Below, piece after piece: positions 18,867 to 28,600 of a stretch of 62,224 bases of DNA. Position 1 is the stretch's first letter; the number at the start of each line of letters is the position of its first letter. Below the pieces are notes generated by a model. The model saw only the letters and a program-made list of their open reading frames with translations, was not told where the DNA came from and searched no databases. Source of the stretch: Bacteroidales bacterium (GTDB lineage: Bacteria; Bacteroidota; Bacteroidia; Bacteroidales; UBA932); assembly GCA_017961175.1 (NCBI GenBank), contig JAGCXV010000029.1:1-62224 (forward strand), in the 5' to 3' direction. Position numbers and translations under genes: made by a program.

Positions 18867-18914
18867 CATCGTTTTAATTAATAATAAATCGAAGCAATAA
18901 TATAATATTATTCC

Positions 18915-19877
18915 ATGAAGACTATTTTTATTTCCGGAAAAGGTGCAGAGCTTAAAGAACGGAGCAAAAAACAGATGAAAGGCATAAGCATAGGAGATGC
19001 GCTTTCTTATAATTTCTATGATGGCAAGTTATATAATGTGCTGTTTCTTTTTGCTGAACCCAAGGGGAACATCCCTACGCCGCGTTCTTTAGCCATTACC
19101 GCAGGCGAGTTGAGTGGAAAGACTGGTTTGCCGGTTGTCTTCCTGCTCGATAAGTGTCCGGCCTACGAAAGACAGAGGCTTATAGACAAGGACGTGTATT
19201 TTATTGTTTCAGAAAAGTATGCATACTTGCCAATGCTTGTGGCAAATGAGCGTTTGAGAAAGAGAAAACCGGCGAAGATGCTTAGCCCTGTAGCCCAATT
19301 CCTTCTTCTATTCCATTTGCAAGTTGAGAATCTGGACGGAAAGGCCGCTCGAGACATTGAGGATATGATACCATATTCTTATCCGAGCATTACACTTGGC
19401 TTTACCTGTCTTTCTGATTTGGGGCTATGCCAAAAAGTCTCAAATGGCTCTAAACGTAAAGTGCTCAAGTTCAACGAATGTGGCAGGGTACTTTGGGATA
19501 AGGCTCAGTCTTTTCTTATAAATCCGGTAGCAGATAGAATATTCTGCGATGATTTCCTGTCAGAAGAAAGTTTCCCTGTTTGCGGTATTAATGCGCTTGC
19601 ACATTACACTATGCTCAATCCAGACCCGGAAAGAATCATTATGATGAGTGTTGACCGGCTGCGGTCATTTAAAGATTCCGGAGCGCTGGTTCACCCTAAT
19701 GAGTTTGACGGCAACATCAAAATTGAGACATGGAAATATCCAGTTATAGCTAAAATAGGGGAAAAAGCGGAGTGGGTAGATCCTCTATCTTTAGCGATTA
19801 CTCTCCGCGATGATTCCGACCCTCGTGTAGAAGGCGAAATAGAACGTTTAATAAATACTATAAAATGGAAGGGTTAG
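18915..19877 (+). CDS. Putative antitoxin/regulator with winged-helix segment
   Basis: A 320-residue protein without signal peptide. Residues about 120-185 have a winged-helix pattern (SPVAQFLLLFHLQ... PSITLGFTCLSDLGLCQKVS). The N-terminal 110 residues show alternating hydrophobic strands and helices (VLFLFAEP, GLPVVFLLDKCP) of unknown type. The gene overlaps the next by 13 bases, and the downstream protein is an AbiEii-like nucleotidyltransferase. In AbiE type IV systems the upstream gene is a DNA-binding antitoxin, so this is the natural reading here. Family membership is inferred from context more than from sequence. AT-rich composition suggests horizontal transfer. Confidence 0.5.
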   Translation: MKTIFISGKGAELKERSKKQMKGISIGDALSYNFYDGKLYNVLFLFAEPKGNIPTPRSLAITAGELSGKTGLPVVFLLDKCPAYERQRLIDKDVYFIVSEKYAYLPMLVANERLRKRKPAKMLSPVAQFLLLFHLQVENLDGKAARDIEDMIPYSYPSITLGFTCLSDLGLCQKVSNGSKRKVLKFNECGRVLWDKAQSFLINPVADRIFCDDFLSEESFPVCGINALAHYTMLNPDPERIIMMSVDRLRSFKDSGALVHPNEFDGNIKIETWKYPVIAKIGEKAEWVDPLSLAITLRDDSDPRVEGEIERLINTIKWKG

Positions 19878-20656
19878 ATAAATATAAAGAGGCTTTTGAA
19901 GCTTTTTCAGAGAACTACGTTATTATTGGAGGTACTGCTTGCGACCTAGTTATGAAGGGTACTCCGGTGCGTCCCCGTGCTACTCACGACATTGATATGA
20001 TAGTTATCGTTGAGAAAATGACATCAGATTTTGCAAGGCATTTTTGGCAATTCGTGCGGGAAGGAGGATATCGCCCTGAAAAACGTAAACAGGCGGAAGG
20101 TGAGGCTACAAAGTACGAATTGTACAGATTTGTTAACGGACGGCCCAACTATCCGGAAATGATAGAACTTTTGTCTCGCCAACCAGATATTCTTGGTTTG
20201 CCACAAGGATTGACAATCGAACCGTTATCTATTGATGAAGGGTCAAGTTTAAGTGCAATTATAATGGATGATGATTACTACGATTTTGCCATCTCCCACA
20301 GTAAATTAACTAATGGAATTCGTCATGCTGATTCTGCGGCACTTATAGCTTTGAAAGCACGTGCATACCTTAACCTTTTAAATGACAGGGAGAAGGGTAA
20401 ACATGTGAACAGCAGGGACATAAAGAAGCATCGTACAGATGTGTTGAAGAATGTGGTCATTATGGAGGATAGCGAGATTATAGCTCCTGAGACAATAGTT
20501 GCTTGTATAAGAGATTTTGTGGCTTCAATAAGAAATGATTGGAACATTCTCGAGAAACCTCTTGCCAGCGCTCTCGGGCTGCAACCATCGTTTATTGAAT
20601 CTTTGCTGGAAGAATTAGAGCGGTTGTTTGTTATAAGGATCGGTCGGATAGATTAG
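19865..20656 (+). CDS. AbiEii-like nucleotidyltransferase (putative toxin)
   Basis: A 263-residue protein with the minimal nucleotidyltransferase signature: Gly-Gly in VIIGGTACDLVM (residues 22-23) followed by the metal-binding pair in RATHDIDMIV (Asp42 and Asp44). Later features include a HADSAALIALKARAYLNL helix typical of AbiEii/DUF6036-type proteins, with KHVNSRDIKKHRTDV after it. Such proteins transfer nucleotides to tRNA or other targets and act as toxins or abortive-infection effectors. The 13-base overlap with the upstream gene supports a two-gene module. Alternatively it is a solitary housekeeping nucleotidyltransferase, which is less likely in this accessory setting. Confidence 0.65.
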   Translation: MEGLDKYKEAFEAFSENYVIIGGTACDLVMKGTPVRPRATHDIDMIVIVEKMTSDFARHFWQFVREGGYRPEKRKQAEGEATKYELYRFVNGRPNYPEMIELLSRQPDILGLPQGLTIEPLSIDEGSSLSAIIMDDDYYDFAISHSKLTNGIRHADSAALIALKARAYLNLLNDREKGKHVNSRDIKKHRTDVLKNVVIMEDSEIIAPETIVACIRDFVASIRNDWNILEKPLASALGLQPSFIESLLEELERLFVIRIGRID

Positions 20657-20757
20657 CAATTTCCCGGGCAAGAGCGCCCATCGTTTGGATGATTTTTAGT
20701 AACTTTCGCCAACTTTTTTCGTTTTGCGGAAATTATTATTACAAAATCATAAAGAAA

Positions 20758-20910
20758 ATGAATCTATTATTTAACAAAGAAGAGGAATACACTTCTCCTG
20801 TGTGTAGGGTGTATTCCGTTAATTTAGAAGGTGCTATTGCTACTATAAGTTCTAGTAGTGAAGTGCCTGGAGTTGTAAGTGATGATGACGATAATGATGG
20901 TGAAGGTTAA
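20758..20910 (+). CDS. Small acidic peptide (50 aa) ahead of a lipoprotein, copy 5
   Basis: The ATG at 20758 is used; a longer frame adds residues unlike the family. It reads MNLLFNKEEEYTSPVCRVYS at the start, then VNLEGAIATISSSS and ends in DDDDNDGEG. The Y-x-[AS]-P-x-C-R-V-Y core matches copy 7 closely. No signal peptide is seen. The lipoprotein begins 19 bases after the stop, with TTGGAGG in the gap. Function unknown. Confidence 0.75.
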   Translation: MNLLFNKEEEYTSPVCRVYSVNLEGAIATISSSSEVPGVVSDDDDNDGEG

Positions 20911-20929
20911 TTATTGGAGGATGTCAATT

Positions 20930-22678
20930 ATGAAAAAGTTTTTTAATCTGTTTTTAGCTGCGGCTATCATTGCTTTCTCTTTTTATGGATGTAGCAAGAA
21001 TGATTCTCCAATTGTTGAACCAGAAGGAGAAAATGTTGAATACTTTACAGTAAGTTTTAGTGCTGTTTCAGATAATCCTGGCACTAAGAGTGTTTTTGGC
21101 GAGTTGGCTGATAATGCATACCCAACTATTTGGACTACAAATACAAAGGTTAAGATAGATGTTAATTATAGTAATGCAGTAGAGGCTCCGGTTGTTCCAT
21201 CTTCAGACGGTAAGACAGCGTCATTTAATGCAACGATGACGGCTCCTGCAGATCGCGCTGCTTACACATTTAGAGCTATAAGCCCAAGCACATGCTATTC
21301 CGGAACTTCTGCAAAGATTAAGATTCCAGCAGAGCAGACTCCAATTGATGGTTCTGTTGATGAGGCGGCTCACATTATGGCAGCTCAGTCTGAAACCTAT
21401 ACTACTTTCCCTGAGAATGTAACATTGCCATTCTCCCATGTTGTTGCCTACGGAAAATTCACACTTAAGAATTTCCCTGATGATGTTAATATTAATAGCA
21501 TTGAAATAGTTGCAGAACAGGGCGTTAACCTTGCGGGTGTGTTCACATTGGATTATGCTACAAAGGCTCTTACGGCACAATCAGATCTTTCTAATGTTAT
21601 TGTTGTAAATACCTCTGCTCTTACTAGCCGTACTTTTTGGATTGCTCTAAATACTGTGAACATGGAGGGGAAAACCTTGACATTCAATATTAATACGGAT
21701 GCGGGTAAATATGTTAAGACCTATACTTATGGAACAGGTAAGGGTAACTTTAGAACGGGCCATGTTCGTACACTGACACTTAATATGGCTGGTATTGAGC
21801 CGATAGTTCCTACTTATAAACTTGTAACGGATTATAGCGAGCTCACTGAAGGTTCAAAGGTAATTATTGCTTCTGCCTCCTATGATTATGCTATGAATAG
21901 CAATTGGAACAATTATCCAGGAGCCCCTACAGCGATAACAAAGAGCTCTGATAAGTCAACTATTTCTAATCCTGGGGATGATGTTCTGATATTCCAACTT
22001 GTAAAAGGACAGTATGATAATTCTGTAAGGTTCGAAATGATTAATGGTAACCATGCGGGCTATTATTTAGGTGCCACAATACAAGACACTTATTACACTC
22101 AAGGCTTGCAGGCCTTCCTTCCTACAGAAACATATTACTCAACAGGATACACATCATATCATATTAGCTTGACTCAGGGACAATTGTATCTTGATGATTC
22201 ATTTACTCATTATAATAAGTTTGTTGATTACGAGAACGGTAGTTTTACTTCAACGGGAGGCTATGCGACAGATCAGTTTATTGCTTTTTACAAGTTGGAA
22301 GGCTCTGGTGCAAGTGGTGAGCAACTTATTACCCCGATACCAGATATTTTCTTTACTTCAGGTGGCGCATATGAAGGAACTGGTTATTTTATTACCGTTC
22401 CGGCTACAGAAGGCGAATACGAAGTAGGCTATACAATTAAAGATCCTAACCCTGCCGGTTTGATGCAATTAAATAGTTCTCAACCAGGCTGGGCTACTAC
22501 AACTTTTACAGATGTAGCGGCTGTGTCTTCTACGATGAAAATTAAAGTAAAAGCTAATACGACGGGAAGTGAGAGAGTTGGGGTAATAACACTTAATTAT
22601 TACTGGAGTGATGGAAATGGTGGCTGGGTTAATTATTATTATAATCAGTCATTATTTGTTCGCCAGCTAGCAAACTAA
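20930..22678 (+). CDS. Fimbrillin-like surface lipoprotein, AT-rich
   Basis: A 582-residue lipoprotein. The start is set at MKKFFNL (20930) because the longer frame overlaps the peptide ORF and TTGGAGG lies about 9 bases upstream. Lipobox FYGC is followed by SKND. Residues about 30-300 are clearly homologous to the N-terminal part of the 883-residue lipoprotein at 7763 (SVFGELADNAYPTIWTTNTK, the PAEQTPIDGSVDEAAHIMAA region). Residues about 310-465 contain a beta domain shared with several neighbours (YKLVTDYSELTEGSKVIIA), and the last 100 are an Ig-like beta sandwich. Codon use is strikingly AT-rich compared with core genes, a sign of transfer or relaxed composition. Followed by a terminator. 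Confidence 0.78.
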   Translation: MKKFFNLFLAAAIIAFSFYGCSKNDSPIVEPEGENVEYFTVSFSAVSDNPGTKSVFGELADNAYPTIWTTNTKVKIDVNYSNAVEAPVVPSSDGKTASFNATMTAPADRAAYTFRAISPSTCYSGTSAKIKIPAEQTPIDGSVDEAAHIMAAQSETYTTFPENVTLPFSHVVAYGKFTLKNFPDDVNINSIEIVAEQGVNLAGVFTLDYATKALTAQSDLSNVIVVNTSALTSRTFWIALNTVNMEGKTLTFNINTDAGKYVKTYTYGTGKGNFRTGHVRTLTLNMAGIEPIVPTYKLVTDYSELTEGSKVIIASASYDYAMNSNWNNYPGAPTAITKSSDKSTISNPGDDVLIFQLVKGQYDNSVRFEMINGNHAGYYLGATIQDTYYTQGLQAFLPTETYYSTGYTSYHISLTQGQLYLDDSFTHYNKFVDYENGSFTSTGGYATDQFIAFYKLEGSGASGEQLITPIPDIFFTSGGAYEGTGYFITVPATEGEYEVGYTIKDPNPAGLMQLNSSQPGWATTTFTDVAAVSSTMKIKVKANTTGSERVGVITLNYYWSDGNGGWVNYYYNQSLFVRQLAN

Positions 22679-22698
22679 ATCCTGTTATTTTCATTCAG

Positions 22699-22735
22699 GA
22701 ATCCCGGGCCTTTTGGTTCCGGGATTCTTTTTTGC
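22699..22735 (+). terminator. Terminator after the AT-rich lipoprotein
   Basis: GAATCCCGG pairs with CCGGGATTC around an 11-base loop, followed by a run of T; 21 bases past the stop codon. Confidence 0.88.
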
Positions 22736-22834
22736 GGGTACAATAGTTGTTGAAAAATTACTATCTTGCATAGCTTATTATATTAGGAATGGTGTATCGA
22801 AGAGTAAAATAGAATAAAATAAAAACGAATTTAT

Positions 22835-22978
22835 ATGAAACAGGTATTGTTCCGGAGAAAGCAAGAATATGTGGCTCCGGAGGTAGAAATTGATAGGCTG
22901 GAGGAAGAATCCGGCATTATGACAACAAGTCCTGGAGAACCGGGAGGGGATCTGGATTATGATGAAGGTGATTTTTAG
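22835..22978 (+). CDS. Small acidic peptide (47 aa) ahead of a nuclease lipoprotein, copy 6
   Basis: A 47-codon ORF beginning MKQVLFRRKQEYVAPEVEID, then RLEEESGIMTTSPGE and a tail DLDYDEGDF. It has the Y-x-A-P core but Val in place of Cys. The stop codon is embedded in an AGGAGG sequence 12 bases before the lipoprotein ATG, so ribosomes ending here could restart on the next gene. No signal peptide is seen; function unknown. Confidence 0.75.
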   Translation: MKQVLFRRKQEYVAPEVEIDRLEEESGIMTTSPGEPGGDLDYDEGDF

Positions 22979-22990
22979 GAGGATTGCGCT

Positions 22991-25462
22991 ATGAAGAAGA
23001 TGAACAGATATTTAGGCAGTAGCCTTCTGGGACTGGCCGTGGTATTTGCATGCTTTGGATGTGCAAAGGACAAGGGAGAGAAAGAGCCGGAAGTATTTAC
23101 CAGGACTGTAAAGGTCACGATGACAAAAGGCGAGACTGGGGATGTTGGAGAATCCGGAACGAAGACAACCGTGGTGGAAGGAGCTGATAAGGCCACTTTC
23201 TACTGGACAGACGGAGACCAGGACAACTTCACTATATATGAGAACGGAGTAAAGGGAAATGTTAAGGGAGTGGAGTTCAGCTCCGATATGAAGAAGATAA
23301 CTCTGGAGGTGCAGTTCAACACTGCTGATGCGGATGAATATGTTTATACGGCAAAATATGCGGCAGAGCTCAGCAACAGCGGAAATCCTAAGCTGAGCGC
23401 AAGCCAGAGCCCGCTGGAAAACTCCTATGATCCGGACATGGATATCATGATCGCGGAGGAAAAGACTTCAGCTACGGCACTTACTTCCCTGAAGTTTGTG
23501 ATGAACAGGGTGGTTTCCGTAAACAAGATGACCCTGACCGGCCTGGAGGCTGGAGAGAAGATCAATACCGTGGAGTTCGAGCTGGACAAGGTGGTGGCTG
23601 GAGCATATCAGGGGAACAGCGGTTTTACCGGATCTGACAAGAAACTGACCTTCAGTTACGACGGAGCTAAGGTGGGAGATGACGGAACGTTCCCGGTATA
23701 CTTTGTGTGCGCTCCGGTTGAGGAGGCTGCCATTCAGGGAGTTACGGTTAAGACGGACAAGAACTCATACTTTAAGTCGGCAAGTGCATTTGAGGGGAAG
23801 AGCATCTCCTTTACGCTGGACAAGATGATGAGGTTCACGATGGATATGAGCGGATACGGTTCATCTGCAGGAGATGGCAATGTCTTTACCCTGGTGGAGA
23901 AGACCTCAGACCTGGCCGAGGGACTTTACCTGATTGCTGCGGCAGATTATGACGTTGCAGCTGGAACCCTCAGCAGCAACAGCAAGTATCTGTTGGAAGC
24001 TAGCATAACCAAGAGTGCAGACAAGAAGACTATAACCTTGGAGGAAACCAGCGCAGCCGTGCCGGTAACACTCGTGCGCAGCGGCAACAACTGGCAGATC
24101 AAGATAACCAAGACCGTGGATCCTAACGACGGCAGGTACCTGAGCTGGAGTTCAGGAAATTCTATCAGCATTCAGGACGATGCCTATAACTGGGCAATTA
24201 CCGTCAGCGATGGAGAAGCTGTAATCAAGGCTAGTTCAGACCTTAACAGGATGCTGCAGTATAACCACGGTTCTCCGCGATTTGCCTGCTATCTTGCTTC
24301 TTCCAACCAGAACCCTGTGGCTCTGTACTACAACGCTAACGGCGGAACTCCGGTTGAGCCGGGTGATCCTGCAATTAATGTTGTGTCTGCAAATCCGATG
24401 AGCGTTTCCAGCCAGGGAGGCGTGCAATCCATTTCCTACAGCGTTTCCAATCCGGTTGCCGGAGTAAATGCTACTGCAACCGCCAACGTCAGCTGGATCA
24501 ACGATATAACGGTAGATCTGTATACCATTTCCTTTAACGTGGATGGCCAGGAAGAGGAGGCTCCTGAGAGAACAGGAGTCATCACCATCAAGTACGAGGG
24601 TGCTGCAGACGTGGCCGTTACCGTTAATCAGGAGAGCGGAACTACCAGCGGAATGCCTGCCAACGGATGGCTTGAGCTTCCTGCCACCACTTCCGGCAGC
24701 GATTATTTCAGCGGTACTTTCTATGACGACAGCGACCGCAACTACACATACCTGTACCAGTACAGCTCATACACCGCTCTTTGGACTGCATATCCGCTTT
24801 ACCGGGAAACCATCAGCAGCGGCGCTCCTCTGGGACCTGTTATGTACTCCGGAGAGGAGACCCGTGCAAGCTGGACCTACAACCCTCAGATAGAAAAGAC
24901 CAAGCAGGTTAACCTCAGTTCCAGCTACGGTGTGGATTACGGCAATACCATCTATTCCCGCGGACACCAGATTCCTAACGGAGACCGTAAGGGCAACAGC
25001 ACGATGCAGAGCCAGACCTATTACTTCACCAACAGTACTCCTCAGATCCAGAACGGCTTCAACGGCAGCATCTGGAACAGTCTGGAGAACGGTATCAGGG
25101 ATGTTATCGGTTCTGATACAATGTACGTGGTTACCGGTGCTTCCTTCCTGAAGGGTGGTAAGGCCGAGAATATTACCTATATCAACCCTGCCGGCGATCC
25201 TAACAAGGATGTTCCTGTTCCTAACTACTACTGGAAGGTTCTGCTGAAGGTTAAGCGTAATGGCAGCAACATTACCTCCGCCAAGGCTATCGGCTTCTGG
25301 CTCAAACACCAGCAGTACAGCAACAACAACTACGAGTCTCATGCCTTCTGCGTTGATTCCATCGAGGCATGGACTGGCTTCAACTTCTTTGTGAACGTTC
25401 CGGAAAGCATCCAGAACAGCGCCGAGAAGAACACTAGTTGGGATACCTTCAAGAGTTTCTAA
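22991..25462 (+). CDS. Fimbrillin-BACON-endonuclease fusion lipoprotein 1
   Basis: An 823-residue lipoprotein with lipobox CFGC. Residues about 35-300 carry the same fimbrillin-like domain as the proteins at 10998 and 25661. A BACON domain follows at about 460-546 (INVVSANPMSV... VSWINDITV... VAVTVNQESG). Residues about 555-823 form a DNA/RNA non-specific endonuclease of the beta-beta-alpha-metal (NUC1) type: YSRGHQIPNGDR with general-base His659, then TNSTPQIQNGFN...WNSLE supplying the metal-binding Asn. It should be a cell-surface nuclease, possibly for nutrient DNA/RNA or defence. The usual Asp before RGH is Ser here. It is paired with a small peptide gene and followed by a close paralogue. 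Confidence 0.85.
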   Translation: MKKMNRYLGSSLLGLAVVFACFGCAKDKGEKEPEVFTRTVKVTMTKGETGDVGESGTKTTVVEGADKATFYWTDGDQDNFTIYENGVKGNVKGVEFSSDMKKITLEVQFNTADADEYVYTAKYAAELSNSGNPKLSASQSPLENSYDPDMDIMIAEEKTSATALTSLKFVMNRVVSVNKMTLTGLEAGEKINTVEFELDKVVAGAYQGNSGFTGSDKKLTFSYDGAKVGDDGTFPVYFVCAPVEEAAIQGVTVKTDKNSYFKSASAFEGKSISFTLDKMMRFTMDMSGYGSSAGDGNVFTLVEKTSDLAEGLYLIAAADYDVAAGTLSSNSKYLLEASITKSADKKTITLEETSAAVPVTLVRSGNNWQIKITKTVDPNDGRYLSWSSGNSISIQDDAYNWAITVSDGEAVIKASSDLNRMLQYNHGSPRFACYLASSNQNPVALYYNANGGTPVEPGDPAINVVSANPMSVSSQGGVQSISYSVSNPVAGVNATATANVSWINDITVDLYTISFNVDGQEEEAPERTGVITIKYEGAADVAVTVNQESGTTSGMPANGWLELPATTSGSDYFSGTFYDDSDRNYTYLYQYSSYTALWTAYPLYRETISSGAPLGPVMYSGEETRASWTYNPQIEKTKQVNLSSSYGVDYGNTIYSRGHQIPNGDRKGNSTMQSQTYYFTNSTPQIQNGFNGSIWNSLENGIRDVIGSDTMYVVTGASFLKGGKAENITYINPAGDPNKDVPVPNYYWKVLLKVKRNGSNITSAKAIGFWLKHQQYSNNNYESHAFCVDSIEAWTGFNFFVNVPESIQNSAEKNTSWDTFKSF

Positions 25463-25498
25463 AAGATTCTTTCGCGAAATTATTTAAGCACAAATACA

Positions 25499-25648
25499 AT
25501 GAAAACGATTTTGCTTAATGAGGCATCAACGGAAGTATACACAGCGCCTCAATGCCGTGTTTACACCGTTGCTCTGGAAAGTGTTGTCGCAAATAGTCCT
25601 GGCACAATTCCAGATGATGATATTATTGATGAAGAAGATGATGATTAA
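25499..25648 (+). CDS. Small acidic peptide (49 aa) ahead of a nuclease lipoprotein, copy 7
   Basis: A 49-codon ORF beginning MKTILLNEASTEVYTAP, then QCRVYTVALESVV and an acidic tail of Asp and Glu (IIDEEDDD). It has the full family core Y-x-A-P-x-C-R-V-Y. Its stop is 12 bases before the next lipoprotein ATG; it begins 36 bases after the previous nuclease gene, so all four genes may be one transcript. Function unknown. Confidence 0.75.
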   Translation: MKTILLNEASTEVYTAPQCRVYTVALESVVANSPGTIPDDDIIDEEDDD

Positions 25649-25660
25649 TTTCTTGGCGCT

Positions 25661-28600
25661 ATGAAAAAGGTATTTTTTAGACTAGGTTTGTTTGCGGCAG
25701 TGTCCGCGATGCTGCTGGGATGCGCCCAGAAAGAAAACTCAGAACCTGAGCCAGAGGGCTTCAAGAGGACGGTGCAGGTAACGTTTACCAAGGGTACGGA
25801 TACCAAGACTGCCATTGTGGAAGGTGATAACAAGGCTTCCTACGTGTGGACTGAGGGCGATGAGCAGTATTTCAAGGTTTGGGAGAATACAACAGTTGGA
25901 TCAAGCATCAGTGCTTCCTACAGTTCCGACATGAAGAAGGCTACTCTCACGGTTTCATTCAATACGGTGAATGCTTCTGAGTATGTCTATAAGGCATTAT
26001 TTGCCAAGGGAATCAGTGGAAGTGATAATCTTGAGATCCAAGCTAATCAGAATCCTACGGCTACGTCATACGATCCAAGTGCAGATGCTATGTATGCAGA
26101 GGATATAACTTCTTCTTCAGCAAAGACTTCTCTGGATTTTATTCTGCATAGAGCAATAACGGTTAACAAGATGACTTTGAAGGGAATGACTGCGGGAGAG
26201 AAGGTTGGCAAAGTGGAGTTGACTTTCAACAAGAACGTTACCGGTTATTTTAATCCATCTAACGGAGAATATTCATTGAATGGGAAGAAAATATCGTTGT
26301 CTTATCCTAGTCTGGAAGTTGGAGATAATGGAGAGTTCCCGGTTTATTTCACATCTGCTCCTGGTGATGGGCTTGCTCTGACGAGTGTTGTTGTCTATAC
26401 AGATCAAAACTCTTACAACAGAACCGATTTCTCCAAGACGTATAACTTCTCCATCGGGAAGATGGTAAGGTTTGGAATAAACATGGCAGGAACTGCTACT
26501 CCTGTTACTTCTTCAGATGTTTATACGCTTGTAAGCAGTAGTTCAGATCTTACACCTGGAACATATATCATTGCTGCATCTGCATTGGATTTTGCTATGG
26601 GTCCTATTGCGGGCACTTCAACAAAGTATCATTCTTCAGAAAGTATAACAAAAGTAGGGAATACCATATCGTTGGATAATACAAGTCCGGTTCTTATTCT
26701 GGAACTTGCGAAGAACGGTAACTATTGGACAATTAAGAATATTAAGGAGGGGGACTCTAATTATGGCAAGTATTTATATTGGTATTCAGGAAATAGCTGC
26801 AATGAGCGGTCAGATCCATACAACTGGACGATTGATATAAGCAACGGCGTAGCAACGATTACTTGTTCTGATGATTCCAATAGGCATCTTCTGTATAATT
26901 CGCAAGATACAAGATTTGCGTGCTATACATCTTCACAGAAACCGATAGCTTTATACAAGAAGACCGGTGGGGCTAAACCTCTAGGAATATACTTTGAAAA
27001 CGAGTCTTACAGCTTTGCTAAAAATTCTGATGAATACAATTCGTTTACTGGTCAGACAGTAACCAAGGAAGATTCAGATACGAGAGCTGTTTGTTATGAG
27101 ATGTCAGGCAACATAGGAATCATTAATTCTTCTTCTGGAGAAGTAACACTCAATGGAACAACAGGTACGGCAACTGTAATAGCTACCGTTGGGGCAGATG
27201 ACACACATTCCTCTGGATCTGTTTCATATACTATTACCGTAACTTCTGAATTTGGCGATTATGATTTGTTAGATTATGAATTTATTGGCGTGACAACCGA
27301 ATACTATCTTCCTAAGAGTAATTTGGATGGTTCAAGCCAAAGGGGCTCCAAGTATTCTACATATTCTGCGGGAGGAACTTCTACAACTGGGGCAACAATT
27401 CAGCTTAGAACAAGTGACAGCAAATCAGGTATTGTCTCTACAGCTTCAGGAGGAAAGATTTTGAAGGTTGAATTTGTTTGGAATTCCCATACCGTTTCTG
27501 GACGAAAAGTCCAAGTTTATGGAAAGAATACTCCATATTCTTCCACTTCTGATTTATATGATTCAAACGACCAAGGAACTCTTATAGGAACGGTTAATAA
27601 AGGTGTAACAACTTTGACCGTTACAGGTAGTTTTAAGTATATTGGTATAAAGAGTGCGGATGGTGCCTTGTATTTGGATGAGATACGAATTTACTGGACA
27701 GAAGCTCCAGCTACAGATCCTGTCATAAATGTTACATCAAATAACCCGATTTATGTTGCCAAGGAAGGTGGAGCGCAATCTATAAGTTATAATATTACTA
27801 ATCCAGTGTCAGGGGAATCTCTAAGTGCTTCTGCGAATGTTTCGTGGATTAGCAACATCAGTGTTGGTGCTTCTACTGTCACATTTAGTGTTGCAGCCCA
27901 GTCTGCCAGTTCTGCTGCCAGGGCTGGTAGCATTACATTGATTTATAACGGTGCTGTTCCTGTTCAGGTTGCTGTTAGTCAGGAAGCCGGAGAAGGCGGA
28001 AGCCAGGCGGCAAATGGTTGGCTTGAGCTTCCTGCTATGCAGACCGGAAACGATTTCTTCAACGATTTCTTCAAGGTTGGCAGTGTCCGTAATTATTCAT
28101 ACATGTACCAGTATAGCACTTATACCAGCCTTTGGGTGGCATATCCACTATACAAATCTGTGATGAGCACAAATACTGTTATACCAGGGCCTTATTCTCC
28201 AGATATAGCTTACAGCGAAGAAACCCGCGGGACTGATTGGGATCCAAATCCGCACCTTGCAGAAGGGAAACAGGTTAATGTTTGGTCTTACAGTTACAAT
28301 GTAAACTACGGCGATACTTACTGGTCTTCTACTCAGGGATCTGAATATTATGCAAGGGGCCATCAGATTCCAAATGCAGATAGAAATCTGGTAGAGGGAG
28401 AATTACAGACTCAAACTTTCTATGCAACAAACAGTACTCCTCAGCTTCAGAACAAATTTAACTCGTCAATCTGGGCGGCTCTGGAAAAGGCTGGAAGAGA
28501 TTGTGCTAGAGGAGGTGGAGTAAATGATACCGTTTATGTTGTGACAGGAGCAGCCTTTAACAAGGTTGGAGAGAATAGGACAATTACCTACATTCATCCA

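Noticed and set aside
20689-20757. Longer N-terminus of peptide copy 5
   Set aside because: The extra residues do not match the family, whereas the ATG at 20758 gives the common start pattern.
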